From positions 31,891 through 95,890 of the forward strand of contig JACCGJ010013784.1 in assembly GCA_013407085.1 (NCBI GenBank): a stretch of DNA of 64,000 bases, in the 5' to 3' direction. The stretch comes from Atriophallophorus winterbourni. Taxonomy: Eukaryota; Platyhelminthes; Trematoda; Plagiorchiida; Microphallidae. A model generated the notes under the pieces. The model saw nothing but the letters and a program-made list of their open reading frames with translations, was not told the DNA's origin and searched no databases. Below are positions 28,201 through 43,200 of the stretch, in pieces (position 1 is the first letter of the stretch; the number at the start of each line of letters is the position of its first letter). The translations under genes were made by a program, and so were the position numbers.

Positions 28201-31200
28201 GTATATTCCGGTCACCAGCATTTTAGACATGTGGTATACACGTTTCAGCATAGCTATGTCCTTCTGTAACCAAGGGGGTCATGCTTAAACTCCCTTGTTG
28301 GCCAGATATAGTTGTTAAATATCCGTGGGAGTACCTGCTTTGTGAAACCACCGAAGATCCTTCTGAACAGTGTCATGGTTTAGCAAGGTTTTTGTATACC
28401 ACCGAACAAATTGTTCTGTCATAACTTGGCAGATTGCAGTATAGATTGCAGCCCTGGTGCAATTTAATGGAAATTCGCTCAAAACATGAACCATGTATCT
28501 TATTCGCTCAAATAATAAATCGAATTCGACGAAATTCTGAGTGACAGAAAATTTCCGAACAATGTGAATTTGAAGTGTTTCCTCACTATTGGCTCCTCTA
28601 ATATTTGAGTTTAAATGGTCATGAAGCGTCTCTGCTGAGAAACGAAATAAAGCAGTTTCGAAACACTTGAGTACATCTTGCAGTGTGATTAGGTTTTACA
28701 GGACGATTGGGTCATTATTGATTGCGTTGACCCTGAAGCCTTTCTCAAGAGTAAATTTGTACAGATAACGTATAAAATCACGTGATGAATAAATCAATAT
28801 TTTTGCAAAACAAACAAATTACCGATAACCACTCACAGCCTTGTCTTGTCGACCTCAGAACGCAGAACTTTTTATGATAGAGAAGGGCTTCACTAAACAA
28901 AAACCACAGGATGTCGATATATATGGAGTAAAATCATATAATCTTGCAAGACTAATTAAGGACAGTGAGGTATCGCTTGGTTCCTCATGTATTTATCGAG
29001 ATTTGAAGTGAAAACCTCAATTGATTTCTAAAACATGAGTTCGAACAACGTGTTCGAAGTAGACCAAATTCCACCCGAGAAAAATTCACGGTGAATATCC
29101 AATCGATAATGTGGAGTGGACAAAGCCTTTGAACGTTTGCATGTTTGAGTAATATTCTCTGGTTTTATTAAATGCTTTTCTGCGTGAACAGGAGATCACT
29201 CAGTATGTGTCGGTGCGTAGGATCTTGTAATTTGGGTTTTATGCATTATTGCTTAGAAAGACGGATTCTCGAAACACAAGACCAGATGATAAATGATTTC
29301 ATTATCCTTCCAAAGCTTAGATTGAATATTACATAACACATATGTAATAAGTATCTGAGGTAAGACATCGGGCGGTAATATCCTGAATATCATTTTTAGT
29401 AGACGACTTGCTTTATAATAAACTGTGGCAATTCTGTCATTTGCCTGAGGTGTGTAGACGCTCTCATCAGAAATCTCCTACCACACTTGAAAGACGGGTT
29501 GAGTGGATGTATGGAAAGTGCCCTCCTATTCAACGAATATAGATCAAAGTAAAATGATTTTCACAGTTTCAAATTATCATCAACTTTTCAAGTCAATTGT
29601 CCACGGTTACTTCATGTTGAAGTTTTGTAGCATGAACAAAAATGTACACGAAACTTGATTTGAATATCTACGAACAAACTTTTACTTCCATTACTAAATC
29701 ACGTGATTGATGTACTAGCCCCTTCGTTTGGACATTCCTACACCGGTGGTGCTTACTACACTGGGAAATGTGATGAATTCTCTCGGTGCTCAAACCTTCA
29801 ATGCTGCGGCAGACGTGGCGTTCAGTATTGTGCAAACGCAGGTAACCAGGCTCGTCCAAGAAATTCAACACGGTACGTCTCACATACCATTTTCCATTCG
29901 ATTCACCGTTGAAATAGATATAATTAATTTCCTCACTCGATTTTTCCAGGACTCGATACATGGAAACCTTCGAGGCCAGTGAATCTTTTACTTCCGCGTA
30001 GTCGCGAAGAAGAGATGAACGTGTTTGAAATGTGTTTGACTCCTCATTTGCAAGCGTTGGCTGCGCAAATTGCTGGAGGAGCTGGTGATAAAGTTTCTGC
30101 CCCAACGCAATCTACACGTTTTAGTCAGGAAACCGCGCTAGCGTTATACGTCTCTCTTCTGACCGCGTATCGTGCGTTTGTCACGGCAACCGGTTCAGAC
30201 ACTCCAGATCAAAGCCCATCCACTGGTTCGTTGTCTCGAAGTGGGATTCCAGCCAGGTACAACCCGATTAATCTGTGTTATATACTTGATGGTGTCTGTG
30301 GATCAATAATCAACACACACTCCCACATACGGAAACCAAGTTGTGTAACTTTGAAGGCGCAAACATCATTATGCGAAGGTAGCGATACATCGTATTGTAG
30401 TGATCATATCCACAGCACTAACATTCTCCAACCGGTTTCCGGCGTTTTGCCGTCATCAGGTGGAGACAGTAAGATAATTTTCTGTGAAACAACGGTAAAC
30501 CGGTAAACAAAGGTGTTAAATAGGGTTCGTAGGACGAGCCAAAATGTTTAAACAAAGATTCACACAATGATTTCTGGTCAAACGCACAAAGCGTTCATGG
30601 AGGCACGTGTTGATTTCAATCGACCTATAGTTTTTCGCTGAATAAACTGCTTCACGTCATGATAATTTGTTAACATGTTATCCTGGTGAAGTTAGATTTA
30701 AACTGGGCCTATTTGTTGGAGCGAATTAATTTTGGAAATTAATGGGACTAAAGCCTCCCCCACTTCGCTTGATTTGGGCACCATGTAAAGTCAATCTCAT
30801 TGGACAATCACATTGGCCAATCACTCGCTAGGTCACAGTCTCATATAATCAGCAATCGTGGTGAATTTGTTATCTTTACAAATTCGAATCTAGCAAAGTC
30901 AACATGGTTCGTAGATTATGCCGTCCAGGGAACAAGACCGTATTATTGGCACTTATTCGGTTTAAGTTTTTCATTCTAGCTTTATTTGACGATGTGATGT
31001 GATTAGTAAACAAGATAGCATTAACAATTTAAGCTATATTTATGCCTAAGACCATTCAGAAGGAGATTTTTGTTGTCAAGGTGATGAAACACATTCACGT
31101 GGAGCCATTTCCAGCCAGAAAATTTAATACCAAACTATCTCTTAATTCATAGTTGGTCATGAAAGTAGACCATATCTATACGTTTTGATATGAAAATCAA

Positions 31201-34200
31201 TAGAAAATGACACTATCATCAACGATTGTTTTTTACATATCTCTGTCAACCAAACTATATTTTTGTATTATATGAGTGTGGAATTACCATCTTAACATCC
31301 CGGTACTTTTCCCGACAGATCGATGGAAAATCTTGCCAACGCAGCAGGCCCGGCAAGTGGATTGGCCCCATGGCTTCATGGAATGCATTTCTGTGCGAAA
31401 CTGAAGCAAAAGTCTCACGGTCATTTGTTCAGTAATCGAAGAGGGAAGGTAGGAGTTGTTGTTAACCGGGACACTTTTCGGATTCTTGATAAGCCAGTTC
31501 AAACTTGTCTGTACACTGTGATCAATTGTTACCTGCGATTACCTGAATGCGTTTGCGAATTATTTTAATGGGAAGTTATTAATTGCACAATTGAATCGAT
31601 TTCCGCTGACCGAGTTGTGCATATCGGTGTGCGAAACTCGCGAGAACTTTATAATCTCGTATCGGTTGTGAAAAAAATGGATCAACATTTACCAGAGATA
31701 AGCGTTCGGGGTCAGAATCAAACCAAACAGGTGAAGCAGTCAAATCTCAAGTGATACATTAAATTTAGTTAGAATGTGAAAATATCTAGCAAGAAACATG
31801 TAAGGGTTAGATAGAACAAGTTGATATGTAACAACACAAATCAAACACAGCAGGGTCTGACGAATGCCGATAATGAGCCATCTCACACGCTTGTCCTGGC
31901 ATGCACAATTTGGCTCACGGATTTTTACAATGATTAGGCTGGTTGGAATTAATCGAATTCAAGTCTCATATCTGTCTACGCCTTGGCAATCTGACAGTAT
32001 CCTCGCCCACTTGCAGTCTCTGACTGTGCAGCACTTTGTCTGGATTAGGCTTGTGCTTACATGACAAAACAGACAACGTGTACAGCGAGATACGATAACC
32101 AAAAATTGATATATTTTTGCTCAAGAAGCAAGTTAAAAAGTATTAGATGTTTTCTCAGCTTGCCGTACATTTCTAGTGTGAAATGCACCCTATCGTTTCA
32201 TTCAAATAACATTGGGATTTTTCGGACATCCGTTACTGTTATCTCACGTAGTTTGATAGCTAAATGATCAAACCGTTATTTGTCTTTCCAAAGTAATTAG
32301 ACTGTTGTTATGAAAGTCTTGGCCCTCGATAGTTCTGGTAAGAAGAGAAAACCTTAACAAAAGTTTCCCATGTTGAAGTTCAAACTCATTTGATTTGTCT
32401 GTATGACCTCGTTCTCGTTTTTTTGTTACACGAAAAAAGGTTAGGTCATCATGTGTTTAACCCATCCACAAAGCACGTGTCATGAGATTTGACTGTGCTA
32501 GCTTCTATCACTCACTGATACCCTAACAGCTTTGACAATTCCAGTGAAATCGTATGGCTGGAGCAAACCTACATGAGTTCGTGCTCTCCCGTCATGTGGA
32601 GTTAGTGCCGATGAGCGGGATGCACTTTCAATTGGTAGAAATCTTTATATGTGAATTCTCTTGAGGGCTAAACTTTTGTTGAGAGTACCTGCTGCTTTGA
32701 TTGTTGAAGTTAACGACACAGTTTGAGTTGCTACATCAAAAATTACAACCATTTAGGTATTTGAAAATATTCGAGACCGATTGGGAGTCTATTATCATGA
32801 AAATAAAGTTTGCAATGAAACGGTTATAGCAGATTTTTCCTAACGTTTCGCTTTTGAACACAGAAGCTTCGTCAGACCAAGGGTGTCGGTACGAACAGTG
32901 TTCAGGTTTAAATGGCATTTTTCTTAACCAATCCTGAGTTCTCTGAGCTAGACTGGGGAGATGAAGACAATTGATCACAACCCGTAAATGCTGTGTTCAT
33001 CCCTAAATTGTTTAGTATGTTACAGGTGTGAACAGCGTCTGCTGACACGGCTTACCTAATGATGTGCGCATTAGGTGTTATGTTCGTTAATCCTTATCCG
33101 CTGCAGAACCGAACGCCAGATTGTTGAGATATCCGCCCCATCCACTTTGTTCACCGCATTCGCCCCGGCCTTTGTTATTTCACAACAGCCTCGGCGTGAA
33201 GTCTTTCCCTATAAGATTTCACACCCCGTCTTATTCTTCCTGGTTATCAAGATCTATGCGGTGTCTCAGTGTATAGCACGTGTTCAGCTAGGGCAGAATC
33301 CCGAATCAGTGATTGATATTCACCGGATTGCGGGGTTGCTTTCTCAAACTGCATCTACCAAATCAAATGCAGGGTTGCGTAAGTAATTCCATTATGCAAA
33401 CTTCTAGAGAATTTTACAACCATCTACATTATTCTAATGAATTTGATACCATTTGGATTTTAATTTCACGGTACATGAACAGCGTGAGTAAGGTTGATTT
33501 TACCAAAAAGAAGCCAACTTTTTCAGTTAAAGAAACGCTATGTTTCTTCTGCATATTATCTTGGATAAAACCCGGTAGTGCTGTGTAGCCGGTTAACTTG
33601 CGAAAATGTAACATAATGAGAATTTTTGTTAAAATGCAAAAAGATATATGTTGACCTGATCACAGAGCCACAGGATTTTAATGTATGCCATGGTGTACTT
33701 TCATACTTCAATGCAATGTATACTAAGGAAACGGTTCGTTATTAATAGATTTTCTATTGATATGAATCAATGGGATATCAATTTAATTTAATGTACGTGA
33801 TGTGTTCTATTACAGATTTCGTTGCGGAACCACAGTCTAACGGAACGCGCGTTTGAGAGGTTGGAAGAATGCTGGATTTGTGGACAATTGTTGTGGGGAC
33901 TGGGGCCACAAGGCCTAGGATGCGCAAGTGAGTCGAAATAGCTATCGGAAGCCGATGAGCTCTTAGGATTATCGAAACGTTTATCGTGTATAATTTCTCA
34001 TGTAGATTATTAGACGCACAAATATAAGAGATAGAGTTGGTATGTGAAAATTCTATTATTTTCAACTATTAACCATTAACTTTTGCTCATTCAGAGGCTT
34101 GCTTGATTTTGGAATTATATTACCCGAGTCCTCATCGAATCATTATTTTCCGAATGATTCGAGGAATCTAATTTTCTTGTACTTATGTGATTGTGACTAC

Positions 34201-37200
34201 TCATCAGTAACAACTCTTTCGAAATATTCACAAACTTGCTAACAACGACCCGCAATTGACTCGAGTTTCAATCTAATTTGAGTTCATCAGCAGGGCATAT
34301 CCTCTACATTGGGTGGGACTCGAACCCACGATCATCACTATTGTAGTATTGTATTAAAGCACAAACAATACGAAGATCGTATTGCAAACCTCAACCTCTT
34401 CGACTCTCCTTACCGACGTCTTAGAGGTGATCTGATCCTAATGTTTAACATATTGCATACCCCCAGCCATCCCCTTAATACACTATTCACACGACAACCA
34501 CCAGAACCAGCCGGAGTCATGAGTACACAGTACTAATTCCCGACTCGCGACTGAACTGTCGAAGATATTTTTATTCTGTACGTGTATGTTTCACTTGAAA
34601 CTCCCTACCCTCGAATGTTGCACATGCACCCAACTTGGATATATTCAAATCCAGCTTAGACAAATTCCTGTCGACCCATCCGAACATTGAGACTATGTAT
34701 TCCACAACCTAATAACTTTGAACTCACACATCACATCATCTCGACCCCATGGACATACATGTGCCACTCCACTGAGTGAAAACAGTTTCTATCATTTTGA
34801 TTTTTACCTGATTCCCGAACTGTTCAATAAGCAAACAAATCCCGTTTTTACTGAGATATGTTATTTGTAAATTTCCATATTTTTCTGTCGTTTTTGTAAA
34901 GCTATATGCTTTTTAGACCATTAAAATTGAATTGAATTGAATTGAATTGTATCTACATTTCAATCATCACCATAAATAGTTTTCATTAGCCGAAGTGGCA
35001 TTGCATGTCATTTAACACATTGAATCGTTTTTCCCGCAGACTGTGACCTCACCGTGCACGTGAAATGCAAATCGGGCATCAAGGAAACATGCAGCAAAGA
35101 AGGTCGCCGTTCGGGTATATTCGGTATGCAATCCTGGCAGAACGCGTCCACTAACGGCGCGGCGATATCCGATTTGGTGAGCGGTCTTCCTCCAGGTCAG
35201 TCGATGTGGAGCTTGAAAGTAATCCGTCAAGTTCGCCGCTTTCTCTATGATACTTTACCAATCGAGCTAGTGTTTAGTGTTTGGTTAAATATTTTAACAT
35301 GTATGGCTAATCTTGGCCAATCGCGCACCACTTAAAGTACATTAAAACAAACTCCAATTGGCTACATTTGAGATTAGTGGAAACCTGGAAGATATCGAGA
35401 TAATATCGATTTATTTTCATATGACCCCAATCGTTTTTTCAACGATACGGAACTAGTTACTAAATTCTCAGTGTGTTTTAGATTTCAGTGATCTTTACTT
35501 GCTATTGATTTAGTGTGTTATTTGTTTATAAATGTTCGAGCATCCAAACATCAATGTATTGCGCATCTACGGTGTGGTCTACTTTATAGCCGTATCAGTC
35601 TGTATGCTAGATGTTCACGGACTTGGGTGTGTGTGTAAATGATATTTGAAAGCAATGGTTTAAGGCTATATTTATACTATCAAGGTTTCAATGTTGGTTC
35701 AGAAGCTTTGTCAAACCAATGGTGATAGTCAGAACATGACACGTAATAAAATCACTCTCCATCCGCCACCTCTAATTGTTAAATAGGCCAATTGTTCCGG
35801 TATTCGCCTACGTGAATTGAAGCTTCTAGGATTGCAATAGGCTGTTTAATGGTACCATCAATTTGATATAATTGAAGAAGTGCTATTTATTTACGTTACC
35901 TGTTCTGACTATCACGCTTGGTCCGATGAATGTTCATTTTGAAAAAAAAACGCTTTGACCTATTGCTTTTCAATTTCACTTAATGACAATGATCAATCAA
36001 TCAGCCATAAACCAGTTTCAAAACAAAGTATAGTATTACTCACATCCCCTACACTAACATACCACAGCCGGTTTCTGGCTGTTTGTTGATATCAGGTGGA
36101 GATGATGAGATTAGGTTTAGTGAGCCTTGAAACCATGGTGAAATGATATACTTGAGTGTCAATGTTAAACAAAGTTAATACGACGAACCGCGATGTTCAA
36201 ATGAAGAAACAGAGTCATTACAAGTCAAATGCTCAAGGTGCTCATGGACGACAAATGTATTATGATGCTCACATCAACTTCATTAACGCCCCACAACTGG
36301 GTTCTCTCTGTTTGCCGTCATCAAGTGGAGAGAGTGAACTAGATTCCAGTGAGCCTGGAAACCATCGAAAAGTGGTAATCAAAGTTATACTTGAACACCA
36401 CTGTCAATTAGGGTGTGTAAGTTTGAACTGATTGACACCTAGCTGCTGTTAAGAAAGTAAACAGCTTCGACAACAATCAATATTCAATGAGTGTTTTCTA
36501 TATTTCATTGAAACCGAGATCGCAATGATGACATAAGTATGATGAAGCTGTTCTTTATTAATATTTTGATGGCGACAGTGATTCAACGTTTATTCTTTAT
36601 CGTAAATAAGTGAATCGCTGTACAAGGCCATGGGATCGTTTGAGTCGGGTAGTCTGTTTCCGACTGGATACTCTTATTGTAAACTTATCTACAAGCATAC
36701 TCATTCTAGAGCCTGGTTGTATTACAACCCACAAAGTGAACATTAGTATGAGCACAGGGTCAACCATTATGTATGCTTTCCATTTAGTCTGATACCTCTG
36801 CTGCTGCGTGACGACATATACTTCAACAATTTCAAAGAAATGATTCCTGCGTGGATTACATCTGGGTTTAGATGTGGACTGTAAAACCATCTTTCGATGG
36901 ATGGGTAGCTCGATGGTCTATCAACATTGAAGCAATGCACTTTATTAAAGGCCCGGCAATAACTTGGGTCGAGGATAGTTAAGAGCTTTGTGATGCTGAT
37001 TACAATGAAAAGGTTGATTTTGGCACTGATTAAGTTGTTTTTTTGATGATGAAGAGGTTGATGACCTTGATGGATATTATGGAAGTGGGGCTCCAGGATT
37101 TTTTTTCAAACAAACAAACATTTAACGGCTTTGATCACCCTACATTCTAGAGCGGATATTTGCAAAACATTTTGCTCGGTTTGAATTTGTTTGAATTACC

Positions 37201-40200
37201 AGAAAAATCATAGGTTCGAAATCTGTTGTGGTTTTCATGTTAAAGCTGGGTCGATACATGGCAGTAATGTCCTATGCAACTCTCCATATTATGTCTTGAG
37301 ACGGAATATGTTCATCTTTCATATACCTCGTCAAGCGGTGGCTTTTTTCTTAAGTTTGTTACTTCTACTTGCATTAAGCCTTATGAGTTCTAAGATTTTG
37401 TATGTGTATATCTGATGGCAGAGCTAACTAAAAGCTACCTAGTGAAAGTCGATACCATATGACAGATAAAGGATTCTGATTATTAAAACTATCATCATCA
37501 TCATCATCATCACAGACAGCAATACACCGGTAGCGCGTACCGAATGCTTAACTGCCACACAACCATGAAAAAGTAAAATCCTAAAAGATGGGGAAGGGTG
37601 GGACTCAAATAGCTACGGCTTCTATAGAAGAGTAAGCACAAACAAACTGGGTAGAGGCGCCTACACCTCGAATGAAACATGCATTCAAGCAAGTTTCGTG
37701 AACGAGTAAAGCGACATCAGCATGGCAACTTCCTTGCGGCTTTCACTGGCTTACATCCTAACAAGCTTTTCTCGTCACTCCGCTTGACAACATACAAGGT
37801 TAAGCAAACACTCCAAGAAGATACTTAGTGCAAGACCGCCATTGAACACGGTTTCGGGACATATCCTGTTCGCGAATTTACAGATCATTAAAACTATCAC
37901 TTGAAAGTGACTGAACCATCAGTTGAACTACCAAGTTGTACAATGGAGAGTACAACGAATGTTGACGATTGATAAATATCTTTTGCAAAACCATTTTGTT
38001 TGTACTTTTTTATTTGCCAATGAAATGTACAATGTTATAAGAAATTCCAATTAATTCTAAAATAATCGATTCGCGATCGATATCATTTGTACTCACTCAC
38101 TCATATACTAAATCAATTTCATTTACTTTCTCTTTTATCGCTGATATATTTCGGGTATATGGCTTGTATCGTCGGTGATTTTAATCCAATTGTATATTCA
38201 TACAATCATATTACGATATCTTACATTACACCCTCATACGTCACACGTGGCTCGCTTTTCACCTTTGATCGATAGAGGTGTCTGGTTTCGCCACCTTTTC
38301 TGATTCCAGCTCCCGACGGCGATCGCGTTTACGTCGTCAGCTCGACGACATTCTTCACTCCAGGCACTCAATGCGAGGCAGTTTGCCAAGTCTAGAAAAT
38401 ATTGGTACATGAATTAGTGTACATTTGGAAGGTGGTGATGGTGTTGTTACTCAATTGCCGAGAACCTTGGTTCTACGCCTCAGAGCTGATCAATCGTCAA
38501 ATCACTGTGCTTTATCTGAATAGCTGGAACTTTGATTCAATTACCTGGCAATCAGAGTATAGTGTGCCACACATAAATTAACGGATATACAAAAACAAGA
38601 CGGGAGTTATCGTTTTGCCTCGATATTCAATCTTAGAGACGCGGCTTACGGTCATTTGTGCTACGCATTCTGTCAAAAGTTTGCTTTGGTGTCAAAACGA
38701 GAGTACAATCAATCAATCAATCAATCACTTGCTCTGACATGGTGAATGCATCCTGTGTGGTAGGTGTAGGAATTTTACCTTACCGATGAAGAGGATGCAA
38801 ACTGTAATTTTCACGTCTTCAGCTCGTGAGCTTTACTCTGAGAGGCTCCCTACAATTGAGTCATATCTTGGCATGATGACCAATCTTGCATAGACGAATT
38901 TACGTACGCACTGGTGGTTATTATCTGATGCGTCTAAAGTAGGTGAAGTTCAAGATACATGGAACGCAACTCATCTTGAAGGTTAAAACGAGCACATCGT
39001 TGAACGATCTATCGGGCCGACAAGCATCTATGTTGCATGCAGTTGGAAGGGAATTACCAACTGAGCCTAATGGCACCTAGCAGCAGCCAATCTCAACTTA
39101 GCTAGTACGAATTGCATTTTGTAACGTCTGGCAAAGAATCCAGATTGAATCGGGAGCTGTAAGGAAATTCCCTAATATGTATGCGCCAGACAAATCACAC
39201 AGAAAAGAACACTAGACTATGTGAACGTCGTATTAGAGATACGATCTGGCTCATCACAGACTTCAGCATTAGTGCCATTTTAGCTGCTGTCACGTATCTA
39301 TAATGCATTTCTGGTGAATATATCTTGTGGATTGCAATCGTGTTAGAATTTCTAGCCTGGTGGGCGTAAATATATCCAGATTACAAAGGGAAACATGTAC
39401 TTTCAAGTATATTTGTTCAGTTACCGAGAGTCGACACTAGCGTCTTTCAAGTATAGAATTATGCCTGATGTCGTCTTCTTCGCTGCATACAACCGAGAAG
39501 ACGGGACTTCATACTCAATGTTTCCTGCTGTGTGATTTGTTCATACATAATGTGTAGAGCTCCACCGCTAACATGATCTGTAAGGATACAATTAATTTCA
39601 GCCAAATTAGTTTAAAACGTACTGCTATTTAGGTGGATAGTAATTTTTGTAAAAAGATCACGTCACGTGCACAATTGATGCTGTATAACCTTTCAATCGA
39701 TTGAAAACATTGCGTCAAATCCATCTGGTGTATCATCATTCAACAAACGCAGTTCATCCGTCATTCTCACAAAATAGCTTGTGCACCTTCTAACGTTTGT
39801 GGATGCAGTGGTCATGTGGTGTCCCGCATCAATCCTTTGTGCACATCAAAATATTTCATTTTCACACACCGTTTCTCAGGATCGTCCACGACAACTGAGA
39901 TCACAGACGCCTCGTTGCAACAAAGCCCTGCACCTGTGAACACAGGTATTGTCTCCACACATCACATGCAATCATCACCGAAGCCATCTCGTGCGAGTAT
40001 CAGTGGTCCAGCGTTCTCGGACGCATCCAATTCAGAAGCGAGCTTGGATCAACTTAGCCGAACTTCTTTGCATGAAAGTGATCATGCTCTGGCGAGTAAG
40101 TTGAACCACTTGATCATGGTTTTACATCGTTTTATCCGTCTGCATATTAGTTCCTTATTTGCATCAATTATCGCATAAAACTATAAGTTTGAATCTGATT

Positions 40201-43200
40201 AACGAGTAAAAGTGTAGGGGTTATGGACTAGGTCCGGTCAATCGAGTCCAAAACGGTTACTCTGTCTTAACGCATTGATTGTACACGCTTCGTTGACACT
40301 CAATACAACATCAAGCACATCACCCCCCCTCCCGCATTGCGCACCCATTTGTCGATAGCATCCCGAATTATCCCCGCGGGAAACTTCACCAAAGCGTTTA
40401 TCATAAACACGACAACGATCAAAACACACCTCTATCTGGTAAAGAGAAATCCAGTAATCACAACACTGGCCTGAACCGTGTCTGTCCCGGTCATCATTTT
40501 GATTTGATTTGTCAATCGTTCTTTAACGAACCGGTTCAAGTTCATCTCGTGGAATTCCTTTGTCTCACCTCGGGCGAATTGCATATTCTTCGAGAGCGAC
40601 CGAATTTGTCCATCTCACGTTGTTTTCGAAACTCGTATCGTTCCAACCGTTCCAATGCAATCGTTCTAAAATCCGAATTATTACGGGTTCGCGATTGTTG
40701 CTGTCGGTTTTTTGGGTGTTTCCTGCACATGCGTTGTCCTGGAGGGGGGTGTTCTGTATATCATCCGAAATCTCGTTATTAACACTCATTGTAGATGCAC
40801 TTCACACACCTTCCTAATAGATATTCTTTGTGCGTATCTCCCAAAATTGTAAAGTCTTAGATAAGGTTAAGTTAAGAGTTTCGACTATTTTAATGTTACA
40901 CCATCCAGCTAAAGTCGCTCTACCTCTTGAGCTCAAACTACGTTAGTATTACCGAATTAATGTTTCAAAGTGTGCGTGAGAGAGATTGAAGCTCACAAAT
41001 CGTATTCGAGACATTATTCCTGACAAACTGAAAACAGTCAGCGGTAATTCAAAGTAATTCAAAGTTTTAATGGCCCAAAAAGCAAATACTTTACAGTAAT
41101 CACAGATTAAAAATATAAGGAATGCATGAAAACATCACAAATGTTTTATCAACATGGAAAGTCAGCACGTGTATTCAGGTGCGAGGTTGGATTTGGTCAA
41201 CATATACTTGTCAATTCCAGCCTTGAACATGTTCAGGCTTGATGCGCAAATGATATGTGGGGCAGAGTGTTCCATATAAAACAAACTCGTACAGCAAAGA
41301 AAAACATTCGACAATTTGATCTGGAGTGTGGAATAATTAACTTGTAGCCATGCGATCCGCTACCACGTGCTTCTTGCAGATGAAACAGGTGTTCAAGTGG
41401 GCGATCCACTGTATGCAGAATGTTGAACAGCAGAATAAAGTCACCCCTGATACAACGGTACGAAAAGTCAAAGAGGTTTAGAGTTGCAATGCTCTCCTCG
41501 TATGGCCTGTTTTATAGTCCGGTCACCAGTTTTGTAGCTCGGTGGTATACGCGTTGCAGCAGGGTCATGTCCTTCTGTAACCATGGGGACCATGCTTGAA
41601 CAGCGTACTCCATTGTTGGTCTGATATAGGTGTTAATTATCCGGTTAATGTGCACAATGGAATAAAGCTCTCTGTGTGTAGACTGAGAAGACACACAGTT
41701 GCACAACAATCCAATTCTAGAAGCCGAAAGCCTATCAAAATCAGGCTCCTCGATCGGTCTGATCATGGTTCCAGTGGTGTAATGAAAGCAGTTCTCATGT
41801 GCAATGCTTTCTAATTAGTTTAGGATATTCTGTTAAAAACACTTTAGGGGCCGATTCCAGCTTTTTTAAACGAGACAAAAAGTCATTTTAAAACTGCACG
41901 CACTCGGGGATGCAATGTATGGTTTAAATTTAGCAATCACCTGAAAAAGCTAGCGATAAGATTGTTACGTTTGCTAGCTGAATACAAAACGACAGTACCA
42001 CGTGTATCACGTTTGCTTTCCTGATATTTACCGACCCAACTGAAGAAACCCTGAATACCATAGAAAACTTGCCTCTTAAACCACTGAAAACTGTGCAAAA
42101 ATTCCAGGTGCTGTATCGTTAAGGTGAACCAATCGCTTGGCTTAAGTCACTCGATGTCGACCATGGACGTTCATTACAGGCGGATGAAGGATTCATGCTC
42201 TACAGCTTTTAGAACAGTCCGATTCGGGGGTGATAATCTTTCCAGCGTTGATCACAGCGGTAAGAAGTACGCGGTCTTCGGCGTCAGTTGCACGCTGGCG
42301 GTTTGATCTGCGTTCAGCTTCGACCTGTCGCTTTATACAGTGCCTCCCAAGTCAACAGTCAAGAGCAAGTTCATCTCAATTCGTAGGGTCAATACCGATA
42401 GCTTTCATATCTCTTTTTCAAATGACTTTGTTCCATAATTGCGATGTTTTCAATTGTGGACTTCCTGATTGCATCTCATCATAGAGTTGATTTTTGGAAT
42501 ATGGCCGTTTTCCATTCTGTAGACGTGATTAGTCAGCGTATAGGGGCGCGTAGCAGTATGAACATGCACTGTTGATCAGCTTTAGAAGGCACTCCAGTAT
42601 TCGTTATTTTGTCCATCCACGATATGCTCAAGATACGACGGATGCTTCGTAGATGGAAAGCACTCCGCTTCCGTTTGTGCCTTGCGTGCATGGTCTAGTT
42701 CTCAATGCCGTAATGCGCACGTACTTTATATCACCATCTTTGTCTTCACAGTCAACTTGCGGTTGCCCAGAAACACGACAGTTCAAACGGTAAATCATGG
42801 TAGCTGGTGTGCCAGTTCGCTTAAAAATCACCGATCGCTTCGTACATACCGCGTTTATTGAGGATGAAATATCTGTTTCCATCAGTTGCGGTTGTGGTTA
42901 ACGCCTAGTTCAAGCTTAGTCTGAGTCACTTGAATCAAGCAATTCGGCCAATTTATGTATGACTGCATCTAATCTGATCCTACTCAACTAAACGATTTCC
43001 AGCAAATGCATGTCCCACTGGTAAGCTAGAAAAGCAACTGTTCCGCCCTTGTCACAACCGCAATATTTTATATCCCATACGCAATTTTGTCATTCATATA
43101 CCTTCTGCTTTCTGGATTGCAAACATTAAATATGTTTTTACTTGTTCATTGCCCCCTCCCCCGCAATTGGTGATTTTTTCATTTTACTAACCTTACCATT

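Larger units (their letters stand above)
30257..31318. other. Intron with a family-B repeat
   Basis: A family-B hammerhead repeat sits at 30425-30600. The remainder is AT-rich with no recognised feature. Confidence 0.6.
31449..33815. other. Intron before C1
   Basis: This intron holds a family-E short repeat near 31985-32060 and a minus-strand Penelope-like fragment at 32835-33320. Nothing else is recognised. Confidence 0.6.
35196..39879. other. 4.7-kb intron after C1
   Basis: This intron contains an inverted pair of Penelope-like UTR fragments (35690-35945), a family-B dimer (36025-36430), an RTE-like 3' UTR (37485-37880, minus) and a short (AATC)n run at 38708-38730. 38750-39870 shows nothing recognised. 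Confidence 0.6.

Noticed and set aside
34312..34335. tRNA gene
   Set aside because: Only a T-arm-like end is visible; no anticodon or D-arm could be folded.
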